From assembly GCA_016792665.1 (NCBI GenBank), contig JAEUKJ010000512.1, positions 1 to 49,637 of the forward strand: DNA of 49,637 bases. Direction: 5' to 3'. Positions 6,407 to 18,163 of this stretch are shown here, piece after piece. The number at the start of each line of letters is the position of its first letter. Positions within the stretch are counted from its first letter, which is position 1. Position numbers and translations under genes: made by a program. Source of the stretch: Deltaproteobacteria bacterium (GTDB lineage: Bacteria > Myxococcota_A > UBA9042 > PHBI01). Below the pieces are notes generated by a model. It saw nothing but the letters and a program-made list of their open reading frames with translations, was not told the origin of the DNA and did not search any database.

Positions 6407-8881
6407 CTACTGCGGGAACTCGCAGACGTAGCCGCTGCCGTCGGTGTAGGGCAGGTCGTTCCACGTGCCGTCGAGGTTCATCATGATCCAGTCCTCGGTG
6501 AGGAAGACCCCGTAGCGGTTGACGCCGCGGCTGTTGGGCTCGCCCGCGGACCAGTTCGTGTAGGTGAGCGGTGAGCCGTCGAGCCACGCGAAGCTGTTCA
6601 CCGCGCGACCCTCGTCGCTGCCGAAGAGCATGACGCCCTTGGTGGGCGGCACGAGGCCGCGCACGAAGGTGTTCTCGGCCGCGTCGGCGATGGTGGCGAG
6701 GCGAGCACCGGGCCAGCGGCTGTTGCAGTCGGCGTCGGCCCAGCGCCAGTAGTTGAACGGGCTCGACGAGGCCGGGAGCTCCGTGAAGGCCTGGTAGCAG
6801 TGGCCGGCGAACGCCGTGGTGCCAGCCGGGCAGGCGGGCGGAGGCGGCTCGCAGCCTGCGGGCACGATGAGCTGGAGCTCGCGCACGTCGAGCCAGGTCG
6901 AGGCGTCGGACGACACGTACGGCGCCGACAGGTGCACGGCCACCGACACGATGTCCTGATAGCCGCTCGGCGAGAAGCCGAGGTCCACGCCGTTGTTCGT
7001 GTCGTTGGGGCGCATGTCGTAGATGGTCGCCGTGCGCGGGGCGAGTGTGGTCGTCGCGCCGCTCTGGTTGGTCAGCGTCACGGTGAAGGTGATGTCGTCG
7101 GTCGGCCACAGCTGCGAGATGACGTGCAGGCCGTTGAACGACTGCGGTGCACCGAACGTGAGCGTCAGCGTGAACCCGCCACCGAAGTCCCAGGTGCCCG
7201 AGTTCCATCCCGTCGCGCGCACGTCGTCGATCGCGCCGGCCGCAGGGCCGAGGCCCACGCCGCACGACCACGCCTGGCACTCGTTCGGGGAGGAGGCCGT
7301 GGCGTTCGTGGGCGTGCTGTAGACGTAGCCGTTGGGCGCGACCACGTCGCCGAGGTTGGCGACCACGGTCGCGGCGTGCGAGCCGGTGCAGACGGTCCCG
7401 CAGTTCGTGCCCTGGTAGCCGGCCAAACACGCGCAGGTGTAGCTCGCGTCGCCATCGACGCACACGCCGCTGTTCTGGCAGGGGTGGCCCGCGCAGTCGT
7501 CGATGTTGACCTGGCACTGGGCGCCGACGAAGCCGGTCGGGCAGCTGCAGACGTAGCTCGTCACGCCGTCCTGGCAGGTGCCGCCGTTCAGGCAGGGAGC
7601 CGACGCGCAGTCGTCGATGTTCGTCTCGCAGTCGGGGCCGGTGTAGCCCGCGGCGCAGTTGCAGTCGTAGTCGTTGATGCCATCGACGCACGCGCCGCCG
7701 TTCATGCACGGCGCGCCCGCGCAGTCGTCGACGTCGACCTCACAATGGGTGCCGGCGAACCCTGCGGCGCACGTGCACGTGTAGGTGCCGACACCGTTCT
7801 GGCAGGTGCCGCCGTTCTGGCAGGGGCCGGCGGCGCAGTTGTCGACGATGGTGGCGCACGTCGCGCCGCTGTAGCCGAGGGTGCAAGCGCACGTGAACGC
7901 GTTGACGCCGTCGCTGCACACGCCGCCGTTCTGGCAGGGGTTCGGCGCGCAGTCGTTGATGTTCGTCTGGCACTGTGCACCGGAGAAGCCCGCGGGGCAC
8001 GCGCAGGTGTAGGTGCCGAGGCCGTCGGTGCAGGCGCCGCCGTTCAGGCACGGCGTGCCCGCGCAGTCGTCGATGTTCATCTGGCACTGAGCGCCGGTCC
8101 AGCCTGGCGCGCACTCGCAGGTATAGGCGGTCCAGCTGTTGGTGCACGAGCCGCCGTGCTGGCAGGGGTTCGGCGCGCAGTGGTTGTCGGGGGTCGAGTA
8201 GCTGATGGTGAGCGACGGACGCAGCGCGACGCGCGAGTTCTCGCTGGACGCGAACCCCCAGCGCTTGCGCGAGTTGGTCATGAGCACGACGCCGTAGTTC
8301 GCACGTTGGCCTCCCACCCACTGCTGCACGGTCGCCTTGAGGTCGAGCGACTTGTAGGTGTTCTTGCCCGCGGGGACGAGGATGCCGACGATGCCGGGGG
8401 CGAAGTCCTGGTCGAAGCTTCGGTAGGTCACCTGGCGCTCGGCCCACGGCGAGGTCGCGAGCTTGATGTCGATCGGTACGGCCTGGTAGCCGCGGCGATC
8501 GTCGTCGCGGTCGCGGTCGCAGTCGTGGTCGTCGTCGTCGTCGTGGCCGTGCATGTAGAGCGTGAGCGTCGCGCTGTTGATGACCGCGTTCGACGGGATG
8601 CTCGCCAGGTCGAAGCGCAGGAGCACCTCGTTGCGCTTGCTGACGACGAGCCTCGCGTCGTCGCCGTTGTTCTGGCGCATCTGGACCGCGTTGATGGTCG
8701 TGTCGGCGACCGTGCTGGGGCCGCTCTTGGGGCGCTGGATGGTCGTCGACGCGGTGAGCGCGGCTTCGCGGACGCTGACGGGGAGGTCGGGTGGGGTGGT
8801 CGTGTCGGCGACGTCGGAACATGCGGCTGCGGTCGCGAGCAGCAGCAAGAGGGGGCGCAATCGAATCGGCTTCGACTTCAT
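6407..8881 (-). CDS. Surface lipoprotein: DNRLRE, seven EGF repeats, beta domain, C-type lectin domain
   Basis: An exported multidomain protein of 824 aa, probably an adhesin or glycan-binding surface protein. The start at 8881 follows GAGGTG and gives a lipoprotein signal (LLLLLATAAAC). Residues about 45-225 match a DNRLRE-type beta domain (TTINAVQMRQNNG, LLRFDLASIP, LTLYMHG), interrupted at about 110-130 by an acidic His/Asp insert (HGHDDDDDHD). Seven EGF-like repeats follow (about 230-497), each with six cysteines and the pattern NIDDCA..PC.NGG.C. Residues 498-680 are a beta-rich region resembling discoidin/F5-8C folds. The C-terminal 145 residues are C-type-lectin-like: WADADCNSRWPGARLATI, GEPNS, WNDLP and YVCEF. 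The ligand is unknown. The GEPNS position corresponds to the EPN/QPD sugar-specificity site in lectins, so mannose-type binding is conceivable but unproven. Confidence 0.85.
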   Translation of the reverse strand: MKSKPIRLRPLLLLLATAAACSDVADTTTPPDLPVSVREAALTASTTIQRPKSGPSTVADTTINAVQMRQNNGDDARLVVSKRNEVLLRFDLASIPSNAVINSATLTLYMHGHDDDDDHDCDRDRDDDRRGYQAVPIDIKLATSPWAERQVTYRSFDQDFAPGIVGILVPAGKNTYKSLDLKATVQQWVGGQRANYGVVLMTNSRKRWGFASSENSRVALRPSLTISYSTPDNHCAPNPCQHGGSCTNSWTAYTCECAPGWTGAQCQMNIDDCAGTPCLNGGACTDGLGTYTCACPAGFSGAQCQTNINDCAPNPCQNGGVCSDGVNAFTCACTLGYSGATCATIVDNCAAGPCQNGGTCQNGVGTYTCTCAAGFAGTHCEVDVDDCAGAPCMNGGACVDGINDYDCNCAAGYTGPDCETNIDDCASAPCLNGGTCQDGVTSYVCSCPTGFVGAQCQVNIDDCAGHPCQNSGVCVDGDASYTCACLAGYQGTNCGTVCTGSHAATVVANLGDVVAPNGYVYSTPTNATASSPNECQAWSCGVGLGPAAGAIDDVRATGWNSGTWDFGGGFTLTLTFGAPQSFNGLHVISQLWPTDDITFTVTLTNQSGATTTLAPRTATIYDMRPNDTNNGVDLGFSPSGYQDIVSVAVHLSAPYVSSDASTWLDVRELQLIVPAGCEPPPPACPAGTTAFAGHCYQAFTELPASSSPFNYWRWADADCNSRWPGARLATIADAAENTFVRGLVPPTKGVMLFGSDEGRAVNSFAWLDGSPLTYTNWSAGEPNSRGVNRYGVFLTEDWIMMNLDGTWNDLPYTDGSGYVCEFPQ
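7395..8192 (-). repeat. Seven tandem 114-bp EGF-module repeats
   Basis: Seven consecutive units of 38 codons (about 114 bp) encode the EGF repeats of the lectin lipoprotein. Spacing is constant and the copies are diverged at the DNA level, so they are old and under protein-level selection. The coordinates are approximate unit borders. Confidence 0.8.
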
Positions 8882-9010
8882 GGGGGCACCTCGGCGGGCG
8901 GGGATGTGGCGGGAGGCCGCGAGACGGACTGCGGCATGAGGCACCTGAGCAAGGGCCGATCCAGCGCATCAGCGCCGCGCCAGGCGGGTCTCGCGCCGGC
9001 CACCGAGGGT

Positions 9011-9049
9011 TGGGTTCTGGGCTCCGAGAATCGCGTTTCTGAGAACCCA
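9011..9049. promoter_or_regulatory. Inverted repeat in the lipoprotein/regulator divergent region
   Basis: TGGGTTCT (9011-9018) and AGAACCCA (9042-9049) are a perfect 8-bp inverted pair 23 bases apart, with additional TTCT/AGAA half sites between them. They lie in the 315-base gap 8882-9196 between the divergent EGF/lectin lipoprotein and the NtrC-type regulator. The position fits an operator or enhancer-like site, possibly for the response regulator itself. Apart from this and the sigma-54 element I see nothing else in the gap. Confidence 0.35.
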
Positions 9050-9104
9050 GACTCGTGCGTGGGTGCGGGCGTGTATCGGCCGCCTCGCTCGCGCTCGGGA
9101 TGTC

Positions 9105-9120
9105 TGGTGGCGCGCTTGCA
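9105..9120 (+). promoter_or_regulatory. Candidate sigma-54 promoter
   Basis: TGGTGGCGCGCTTGCA has the -24 GG and -12 GC elements at the canonical spacing, including the full TTGCA of the -12 box. Transcription would begin near 9132, giving a 65-base leader to the NtrC-type regulator. The -24 box deviates from TGGCAC, and GG-N10-GC is common in GC-rich DNA, so this is a candidate only. It would allow the sigma-54 activator to drive its own operon. Confidence 0.4.
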
Positions 9121-9196
9121 TGGTTGTGGGTCGATGGTCGCCTTTCGACAGCCGTGGTACGAGGGCTCACTCGAACGTGGGCAGGGGAGTTGTGTG

Positions 9197-10539
<1,343 letters not shown>

Positions 10540-10543
<4 letters not shown>

Positions 10544-12174
10544 CGACGTTGCGGCGGGGTCGCGAGCCGTGGGCCTCGATCCTGCTCACGCTCGCCTGGT
10601 CGGTCGTGGTGTTCTTCGCGTCGGCGATCGAGATCCAGCTCCCCGGCACGCGCTCGGTCGCGACCGAGGTGGCGCAGATCTTCCTCATCGGGGCGGCGTT
10701 CTCGCTGCGCCGCTGGTGGCTCACGCTGTTGCCGGCGCTCGCACACGGGCTCAGCATCTTCTCGGGCGACACGCTCGAGGTCGGGCTCGAGACGACCTTC
10801 GTCATGGACGCACTGTCGTTGCCGCTGGTCTGGGTCGCCCATCGCTGGCTCAAGGCGAGGGAGCTCGACTATCTCCGCCTCGGGCTCGCCTGGGTCCTGG
10901 TCGTCGCCATCTACTACTACGTCCTGCAGCTGCCGCTCATGATGGCGACCAACATGGTCTTCCGCGACTACCCGTGGGCCAAGGTGCCGGCGGCGTATGC
11001 GATGGTCGCCGAGGCGTTCGTGTGGGAGGCGCTGCTCACGACGGGGGTCACGACCCTGGCCTTTGTCGCCAAGGAGGAGATCGCGCGTCGACGTGCGGCG
11101 GAAGAGCGGCTGCGCGCAGCCCTCGCGGCGCAGCGAGCGCTGGTCGCGTCGGCGCCGGTGGCGGTCATCGCGACCACGCCGACAGGCCTCGTGTCCGACT
11201 GGAATCCCGCGGCGGAGCGACTCTTCGCGCGGAGCGCTGCCGAGGCGATTGGTCAGCCGTTGCCGCGCGTGTGCGGCGATCCGACGGACGTGAGGCAGGC
11301 CTCGATCCTGGACGCGGTGCTGGCCGGTGCGGCGCTCGCGCGCACCGAGGCGAAGGCGCAGGCGACCGGGGGAGCGGTGATCCCGATCGCGGTGTCGGGC
11401 GCGCCGCTCGTGGATGCCGGCGCAGGTGCCGTGCTCGTGATGGAGGACCTGCGCGCGGAGCTCGCGCTGCGCGCCGCCGTGGAGCGCAGCGCACGGATGA
11501 GTGAGCTCGGGCAGCTCCTCGGTCGGGTCGCGCACGAGCTCAGGAACCCGCTCTTCGGGATCACCGCGACGCTCGATGCGTTCGGCGGGCAGCTCGTCGG
11601 GCACGCGCGCCTCGAGCTCATGGGGCGTACGCTGCGAGGGCAGGTTCAGCAGCTGAGCGACCTCATGCTGGACCTCCTCGACTACGGCAAGGCCGGTGTC
11701 GGCGAACGCGTCGCGACCAGCCCGGCGCTGCCCGTGCGGCTCGCCATCGATGACTGTGTGGCCGACGCAGCCGCGCGCGAGGTCCGCCTCGAGGTCGCGC
11801 TGCCACCCCATCTCCCGATGGTCGCCGTCAACGTCGCGCAGCTGCATCAGGTCTTCCGGAACCTCGTACAGAATGCGGTCGCGTTCTCGCCGCGCGGTAG
11901 CACGGTGCAGGTCGAGGGCACGAGCGAGGTCATCGGGGGGCGCGCGCAGGTGCAGGTCGCGGTCCTCGATCGGGGCGTCGGCTTCACGCCGGCCGATCTC
12001 GAGTCGCTCTTCGAGCCCTTCTTCAGCCGACGTAAGGGCGGCACGGGGCTCGGGCTGTCGCTGGTGCAGCGCATCGTCGAGCAGCACGGCGGTACCGTCG
12101 CGGCGAGCAACCGACCCGAAGGTGGGGCGCGTCTCGTCGTGCGCCTGCCGGCCGAGGTTCCTGAGCCCGCGTGA
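10540..12174 (+). CDS. Membrane-bound PAS-containing histidine kinase
   Basis: The cognate kinase of the NtrC-type regulator, 544 aa. About five hydrophobic segments lie in the first 175 residues (around 12-30, 45-75, 88-101, 113-137, 150-176) and may form a membrane sensor. A short coiled linker (178-200) leads to a PAS domain (about 200-305). The dimerisation and phospho-acceptor domain has GRVAHELRNPLFG with H332. The ATPase domain has the N-box NLVQNAVAF, G1 DRGVGF and G2 GGTGLGLSL. The start overlaps the regulator stop by four bases (ATGA). Sensor family and stimulus cannot be named; the kinase core is complete. Downstream, 12175-12280 separates it from a convergent gene and holds only a weak CTGCC-GGG-GGCAG hairpin (12241-12253). 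Confidence 0.93.
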
Positions 12175-12280
12175 GCACTGCCCACACAGGTCGTTAGTGT
12201 CGGAGTCGGTCCGAAGGCTCCTCGCGTCGCTGTGATGGCACTGCCGGGGGCAGCGCGCACGAGCGCATGAGCGACGCGGC

Positions 12281-15262
<2,982 letters not shown>

Positions 15263-15355
15263 GGCTCACCTGTGCGGGATGACGGGTAAGCTGCAGCTTC
15301 GTCGGAGGAACTGCGAGATGGCAATATAGAAAGATTTCGACGGCCTCCGACCCGC

Positions 15356-16027
15356 TCAGGGGGCGGGCGCGATGACCAGGCCGAGCGCCAGCGCGTGACC
15401 GAGGGCGTCGTCATCGGGCATGGCTCCGGCGGCGAGGGCTTCGATGGCGCGGGCCGAGAGGGGGTCGAGGACGCGGAAGGAAACCGTGTGGTCCTGCTTG
15501 CGAAAGACCACGACGACCTGCGGGACCTCGAGGCGCGCGGGGCGCGGGGTGTCGGCAGACAGCGACGCATCGTCGTGGGTAGCGAGGAGCTGCACCGCGG
15601 GGTGGTGTTGTTCGAACAGGGTCAAGGTCGGGTTCAGGGTCGGGGCGTCGCTCGAGGTCAGCACGGCGGGGTGCACCGCGGTGGCGAAGAGCTCCCACTC
15701 GAGCTGGGCGAGCGCGGCCTCGAAGGCGTGTCCGCGGGCATCGAGGAGGCGCGGCAGCGGCTCGCCAGCGAGGTTCAGATCGCGGAAGCGCGGCGGGTGC
15801 GCGGCGAGGAGGTCGGTGGTGACGACGTCCCACTGCGGGGCGAGCAGCGCGTGCGTCGCCGGGTAGAGCTTGGCGAGGACCGAGGTGACGTGGTCGCGCA
15901 CGAAGCTACGATAGATCCCGAGGCGCTGGGGCGAGGCGCCGAGGGCCTTGGCGTGGGCGTCGAGCGAGGTGTCGGGGGCGGCGCGGACGGCCGCGAGGAG
16001 GGTCGCGGTGTAGGTGGCGAGGGTCAT
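15356..16027 (-). CDS. bufC: DUF2063 RiPP maturation partner (HvfC/BufC-like)
   Basis: A 223-aa protein of the DUF2063 family, which accompanies DUF692 oxidases in Hvf/bufferin loci and is thought to recruit or position the precursor peptide. The N-terminal helical domain has the family pattern LGIYRSFVRDHVTSVLAKLYPATHALL. The C-terminal half is beta-rich (LEVPQVVVVFRKQDHTVSFRVL), as expected for the precursor-binding part. The start overlaps the oxidase stop by four bases (ATGA), so the two are translationally coupled. It is the last gene of the three-gene operon. The gene name is given by homologous layout; the family call is firm, the function is by analogy. Confidence 0.85.
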   Translation of the reverse strand: MTLATYTATLLAAVRAAPDTSLDAHAKALGASPQRLGIYRSFVRDHVTSVLAKLYPATHALLAPQWDVVTTDLLAAHPPRFRDLNLAGEPLPRLLDARGHAFEAALAQLEWELFATAVHPAVLTSSDAPTLNPTLTLFEQHHPAVQLLATHDDASLSADTPRPARLEVPQVVVVFRKQDHTVSFRVLDPLSARAIEALAAGAMPDDDALGHALALGLVIAPAP

Positions 16028-16992
16028 GGGCGCGTGACCCCCGTGACCCCGGTGACGCGCTGCATGATGGCGCGGATGGGGACGAGCTCGTCGATCATGC
16101 GGTCGAGATCGGGGATGTCGTGGTCCCACTCGAGGAGCGTCGAGACCGGGCCGGTGCGCTCGAGGACGTGGGCGTAGAGGTCGAGGACCGGGGTCGCGAC
16201 CGGGCGGCTGTGGGTGTCGATGAGCAGCGTCTCGGTCGCTCCGGAGGCGGTCGTGAACGACTCCGAGAGGTGGCCCGCGAGGTGGATCTGGGCGACGCGT
16301 TCGAGCGGCAGCGCGTCGATGAAGCGACGCGGGTCGTAGCCGTGGTTGGTCGCGTTCACGTAGACGTTGTTGACGTCGAGGAGGAGGCCGCAGTCGCTGT
16401 CCTCGAGGATTCGGGCGAGGAAGGTCGCCTCGTCCATCTCGCGATGATGGGGGTGCCAGGCGTCGAGGTAGTAGCTCGGATTCTCGAGCAGGAACGGGAG
16501 CTTGGCGTGCGCCTGGAGCTGGCGGATGCGGGCCGAGACGTGGGCCACGGCCTCGTCGGTGAAGGGGAGGGGCAGGAGATCGTGGAGCTCGATCCCGTGT
16601 GCGGCGCTCATGCACAGGTGGTCCGAGAACCAGCGTGCGCGTAGCGCTTCGCCGAGCGCGTCGGTGGCCTCGACGAAGGGGAGGTCGAGCGGGTCGAGGC
16701 CGCCCACCGACAGCGACACCCCATGGAGGACCGTGGGGAGGGCGCGCGCGGCGCGGTCGAGGGCAAGGGCGGTACGCCCCCCGAAGGGGACGAAGCCCGC
16801 GCGCTGGCCGTCTGCGTCGAGCGACTCGCGCAGGGCGTTCTCGGTCAGGACCTCGACGAAGTCGATGGCGCCCGCAGACCGACGCGCCACGGCACTTCCG
16901 GGCTGCTCGTCGATGTGCGACCAGAGCGTCTCGAAGTGCTCGCGGCGCAGGCCGAGGCCGACCCCGAGGAAGTCCTGACCGAAGCGACTCAC
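16024..16992 (-). CDS. bufB: DUF692 multinuclear non-haem iron oxidase (HvfB/BufB-like)
   Basis: A 322-aa TIM-barrel enzyme of the DUF692 family. Members (MbnB, HvfB, BufB, TglH) oxidise cysteines of a precursor peptide into metal-binding heterocycles. Expected metal ligands and signature segments are present: H90 in VLHGVSLS, D124-H125 in SDHLCMS, E170-N171 in LLENPS, D206 and N208-209 in DVNNVYVN, H237 and H241 in IHLAGH, D259 and H261 in DTHS, and E288 and D290 in LEWD. I chose GTG 16992 because the protein then starts MSRFGQDFLGVGLGLR, as family members do, and the GTG overlaps the precursor stop (GTGA). The frame stays open upstream to 18150 but only as antisense. The exact modification (oxazolone/thioamide versus thiooxazole) cannot be told from sequence. 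Confidence 0.92.
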   Translation of the reverse strand: MSRFGQDFLGVGLGLRREHFETLWSHIDEQPGSAVARRSAGAIDFVEVLTENALRESLDADGQRAGFVPFGGRTALALDRAARALPTVLHGVSLSVGGLDPLDLPFVEATDALGEALRARWFSDHLCMSAAHGIELHDLLPLPFTDEAVAHVSARIRQLQAHAKLPFLLENPSYYLDAWHPHHREMDEATFLARILEDSDCGLLLDVNNVYVNATNHGYDPRRFIDALPLERVAQIHLAGHLSESFTTASGATETLLIDTHSRPVATPVLDLYAHVLERTGPVSTLLEWDHDIPDLDRMIDELVPIRAIMQRVTGVTGVTRP

Positions 16993-17234
16993 TTCGAGCA
17001 GCTCTTGGCGCCGCACGAGGCCGCGCCGCCGGCGTCCTTCTTGTCGGCGCCGCACGACTTCTCGCCGCCCTCGGCCTTCTTCTTGTCGGCGCCGCACGAG
17101 CCCGCGCCACACGCCGTCTGAGCGCCCGCCTTCTGGGCCGGCTGGGTCGAGCCGCAGCCCGCGCCGAGGGTGAGGGTGCCCATCGAGAGTCCGAGCGCCA
17201 TCGCGCCGAGGGAGAGCTTCTTTCCGAGGTTCAT
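16989..17234 (-). CDS. bufA: Cysteine-rich RiPP metallophore precursor (HvfA/BufA-like)
   Basis: An 81-residue candidate precursor. Residues 1-26 are an export signal (MNLGKK, hydrophobic core, GAG). Cysteines sit at 27, 42, 47, 61, 74 and 79, most followed by glycine. The core is a loose repeat: SCGADKK at 46-52 and 60-66, then SCGAKSCSK at the end. Its place directly before overlapping DUF692 and DUF2063 genes, and the repeated CG motif, match HvfA/bufferin precursors, which are modified on cysteine by the oxidase, exported and bind copper or other metals. C27 could be a lipidated cysteine, but the lipobox (LGAGC) is poor. GGAG lies 6 bases before the ATG. It lacks the DUF2282 pattern of class 1 bufferins, so it is closer to Hvf-type low-complexity precursors. 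The modification is inferred. Confidence 0.82.
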   Translation of the reverse strand: MNLGKKLSLGAMALGLSMGTLTLGAGCGSTQPAQKAGAQTACGAGSCGADKKKAEGGEKSCGADKKDAGGAASCGAKSCSK

Positions 17235-17360
17235 GATGTCTCCGAGGTCCGAGTCGTGGAGGTTCGGCGCGAGGTCGGCAACGTGCCGCGCTGTGCGCCA
17301 TCGGGGGTACGGTCTTCGGAGCGGGTCGGATGTTACGCCGAGGTCGTTTTTTTCTCGTGC

Positions 17361-17448
17361 GGTCGGCGCTCGGTCGGCGCTCGGTCGGTGATCGATCTGT
17401 GCTCGGCCTGTGATCGATCGATGGTCGATCGATGATCGATCGCTCGGT
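17361..17448. promoter_or_regulatory. Tandem 11-bp repeat array in the bufA/sigma-factor divergent region
   Basis: Eight consecutive 11-bp units begin at 17361, 17372, 17383, 17394, 17405, 17416, 17427 and 17438. The first two are identical (GGTCGGCGCTC), later ones drift to GATCGATGATC, and the last is degenerate. The consensus is about GRTCGRYGMTC, and the GATC-containing copies are nearly palindromic. The period equals about one DNA turn, so all units face one side of the helix. The array is 127 bases upstream of the precursor gene and 85 bases upstream of the ECF sigma gene, in a 298-base gap. It may be a cooperative operator or a replication-slippage product. A run of seven T lies just to its left (17347-17353). 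Confidence 0.6.
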
Positions 17449-17476
17449 TGCGGCGCCGGTCGGTTGCGCGAGGACG

Positions 17477-17504
17477 GGAACTTGGCTAAGGGGCCGTGAC
17501 GGTC
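17477..17504 (+). promoter_or_regulatory. Candidate ECF-type promoter of the sigma-factor gene
   Basis: GGAACTT at 17477-17483 matches the AAC-type -35 element of ECF promoters. A GGTC at 17501-17504 could serve as -10 with a 17-base spacer. Transcription would start near 17510, giving a short leader to the sigma-factor ATG at 17533. Autoregulation by the encoded sigma factor is the usual arrangement, but the -10 match is weak. I could not find an equally good copy facing the precursor gene. Confidence 0.3.
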
Positions 17505-17532
17505 GGCATGCCGTCAGCGAGGTGCCGCGGTG

Positions 17533-18159
17533 ATGAACGGTTCGGAACGCGTGCGCGCAGACGACGGCGCTCTGGTGGCGCGCCTCATCGCAGGCGAGGC
17601 CCGCGCGTTCGGCGAGCTCGTCGACCGCTTCCATGCGCGCATGGTCCGACTGGCGATGGGCTTCGTGGCCGATCGCGGTGCGGCCGAGGAGGTCGTCCAG
17701 GACACGTGGCTCGTGGTGATGACCGGCCTCGAGGGCTTCGAGGGGCGGAGCTCGCTCGGGACCTGGATCTTCCGGATCCTCGCGAACCGGGCGCGGACCC
17801 GGGCCGTCCGCGAGCGACGCACGGTCCCGTTCTCGGCCCTGGGCGACGGCGCGGAGGACGGTGACAGCGGGCTGGGCGCTCGTTTCGACGGCGTCGGACA
17901 TTGGAGCACCCCACCGCGCGCGTGGAGCGAGGAAGACCCCGAGCGGGTGTGCCTGCGGCGCGAGGCGATGGAGGTCCTGGGGCGAGCCATGGACGCGCTG
18001 CCCGCGAACCAGCGCCTGGTCGTGATGCTGCGCGATGTCGAGGGGCTCGAGTCGGACGAGGTGTGTAACATCCTCGAGGTGTCGGAGACCAACCAACGCG
18101 TGCTCTTGCACCGGGCGCGCACCAAGCTGAGGACGGCGCTCGAGGAGCACCTGGGGTGA
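17533..18159 (+). CDS. ECF-family RNA polymerase sigma factor
   Basis: An extracytoplasmic-function sigma factor of 208 aa. Region 2 (about 10-85) has ARAFGELVDRFHARMVRLA, the core-binding EEVVQDTWLVV and the -10-reading FRILANRARTR. A variable acidic linker (about 95-135) follows. Region 4 (about 140-205) has RAMDALPANQRLVVMLRDVEG and the helix-turn-helix SDEVCNILEVSETNQRVLLHRARTKLR. ATG 17533 is supported by GAGGTG at 17519-17524; GTG 17530 is one codon earlier. It is followed after four bases by its anti-sigma factor and is divergent from the RiPP operon. In other bacteria ECF factors control DUF692/DUF2063 metallophore operons, so the same control is plausible here. Confidence 0.93.
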   Translation: MNGSERVRADDGALVARLIAGEARAFGELVDRFHARMVRLAMGFVADRGAAEEVVQDTWLVVMTGLEGFEGRSSLGTWIFRILANRARTRAVRERRTVPFSALGDGAEDGDSGLGARFDGVGHWSTPPRAWSEEDPERVCLRREAMEVLGRAMDALPANQRLVVMLRDVEGLESDEVCNILEVSETNQRVLLHRARTKLRTALEEHLG

Positions 18160-18163
18160 GGCG

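Noticed and set aside
6800-9196. N-terminal extension of the response regulator frame by about 800 residues
   Set aside because: It is antisense to the EGF/lectin lipoprotein, and a GTG with a good ribosome site starts the receiver domain at 9197.
15263-15355. A terminator between the DUF2063 gene and the Gly/Ala-rich gene
   Set aside because: I found no convincing hairpin with a T-tract; the gap may equally be a promoter or read-through.
17235-17360. A clear ECF promoter in front of the precursor gene
   Set aside because: GTAAC- and GAAC-like elements on the minus strand lack a partner -10 at acceptable spacing.
16993-18150. Long N-terminal extension of the DUF692 frame
   Set aside because: It overlaps the precursor gene and the antisense of the sigma factor; the family N-terminus and GTGA overlap fix the start at 16992.
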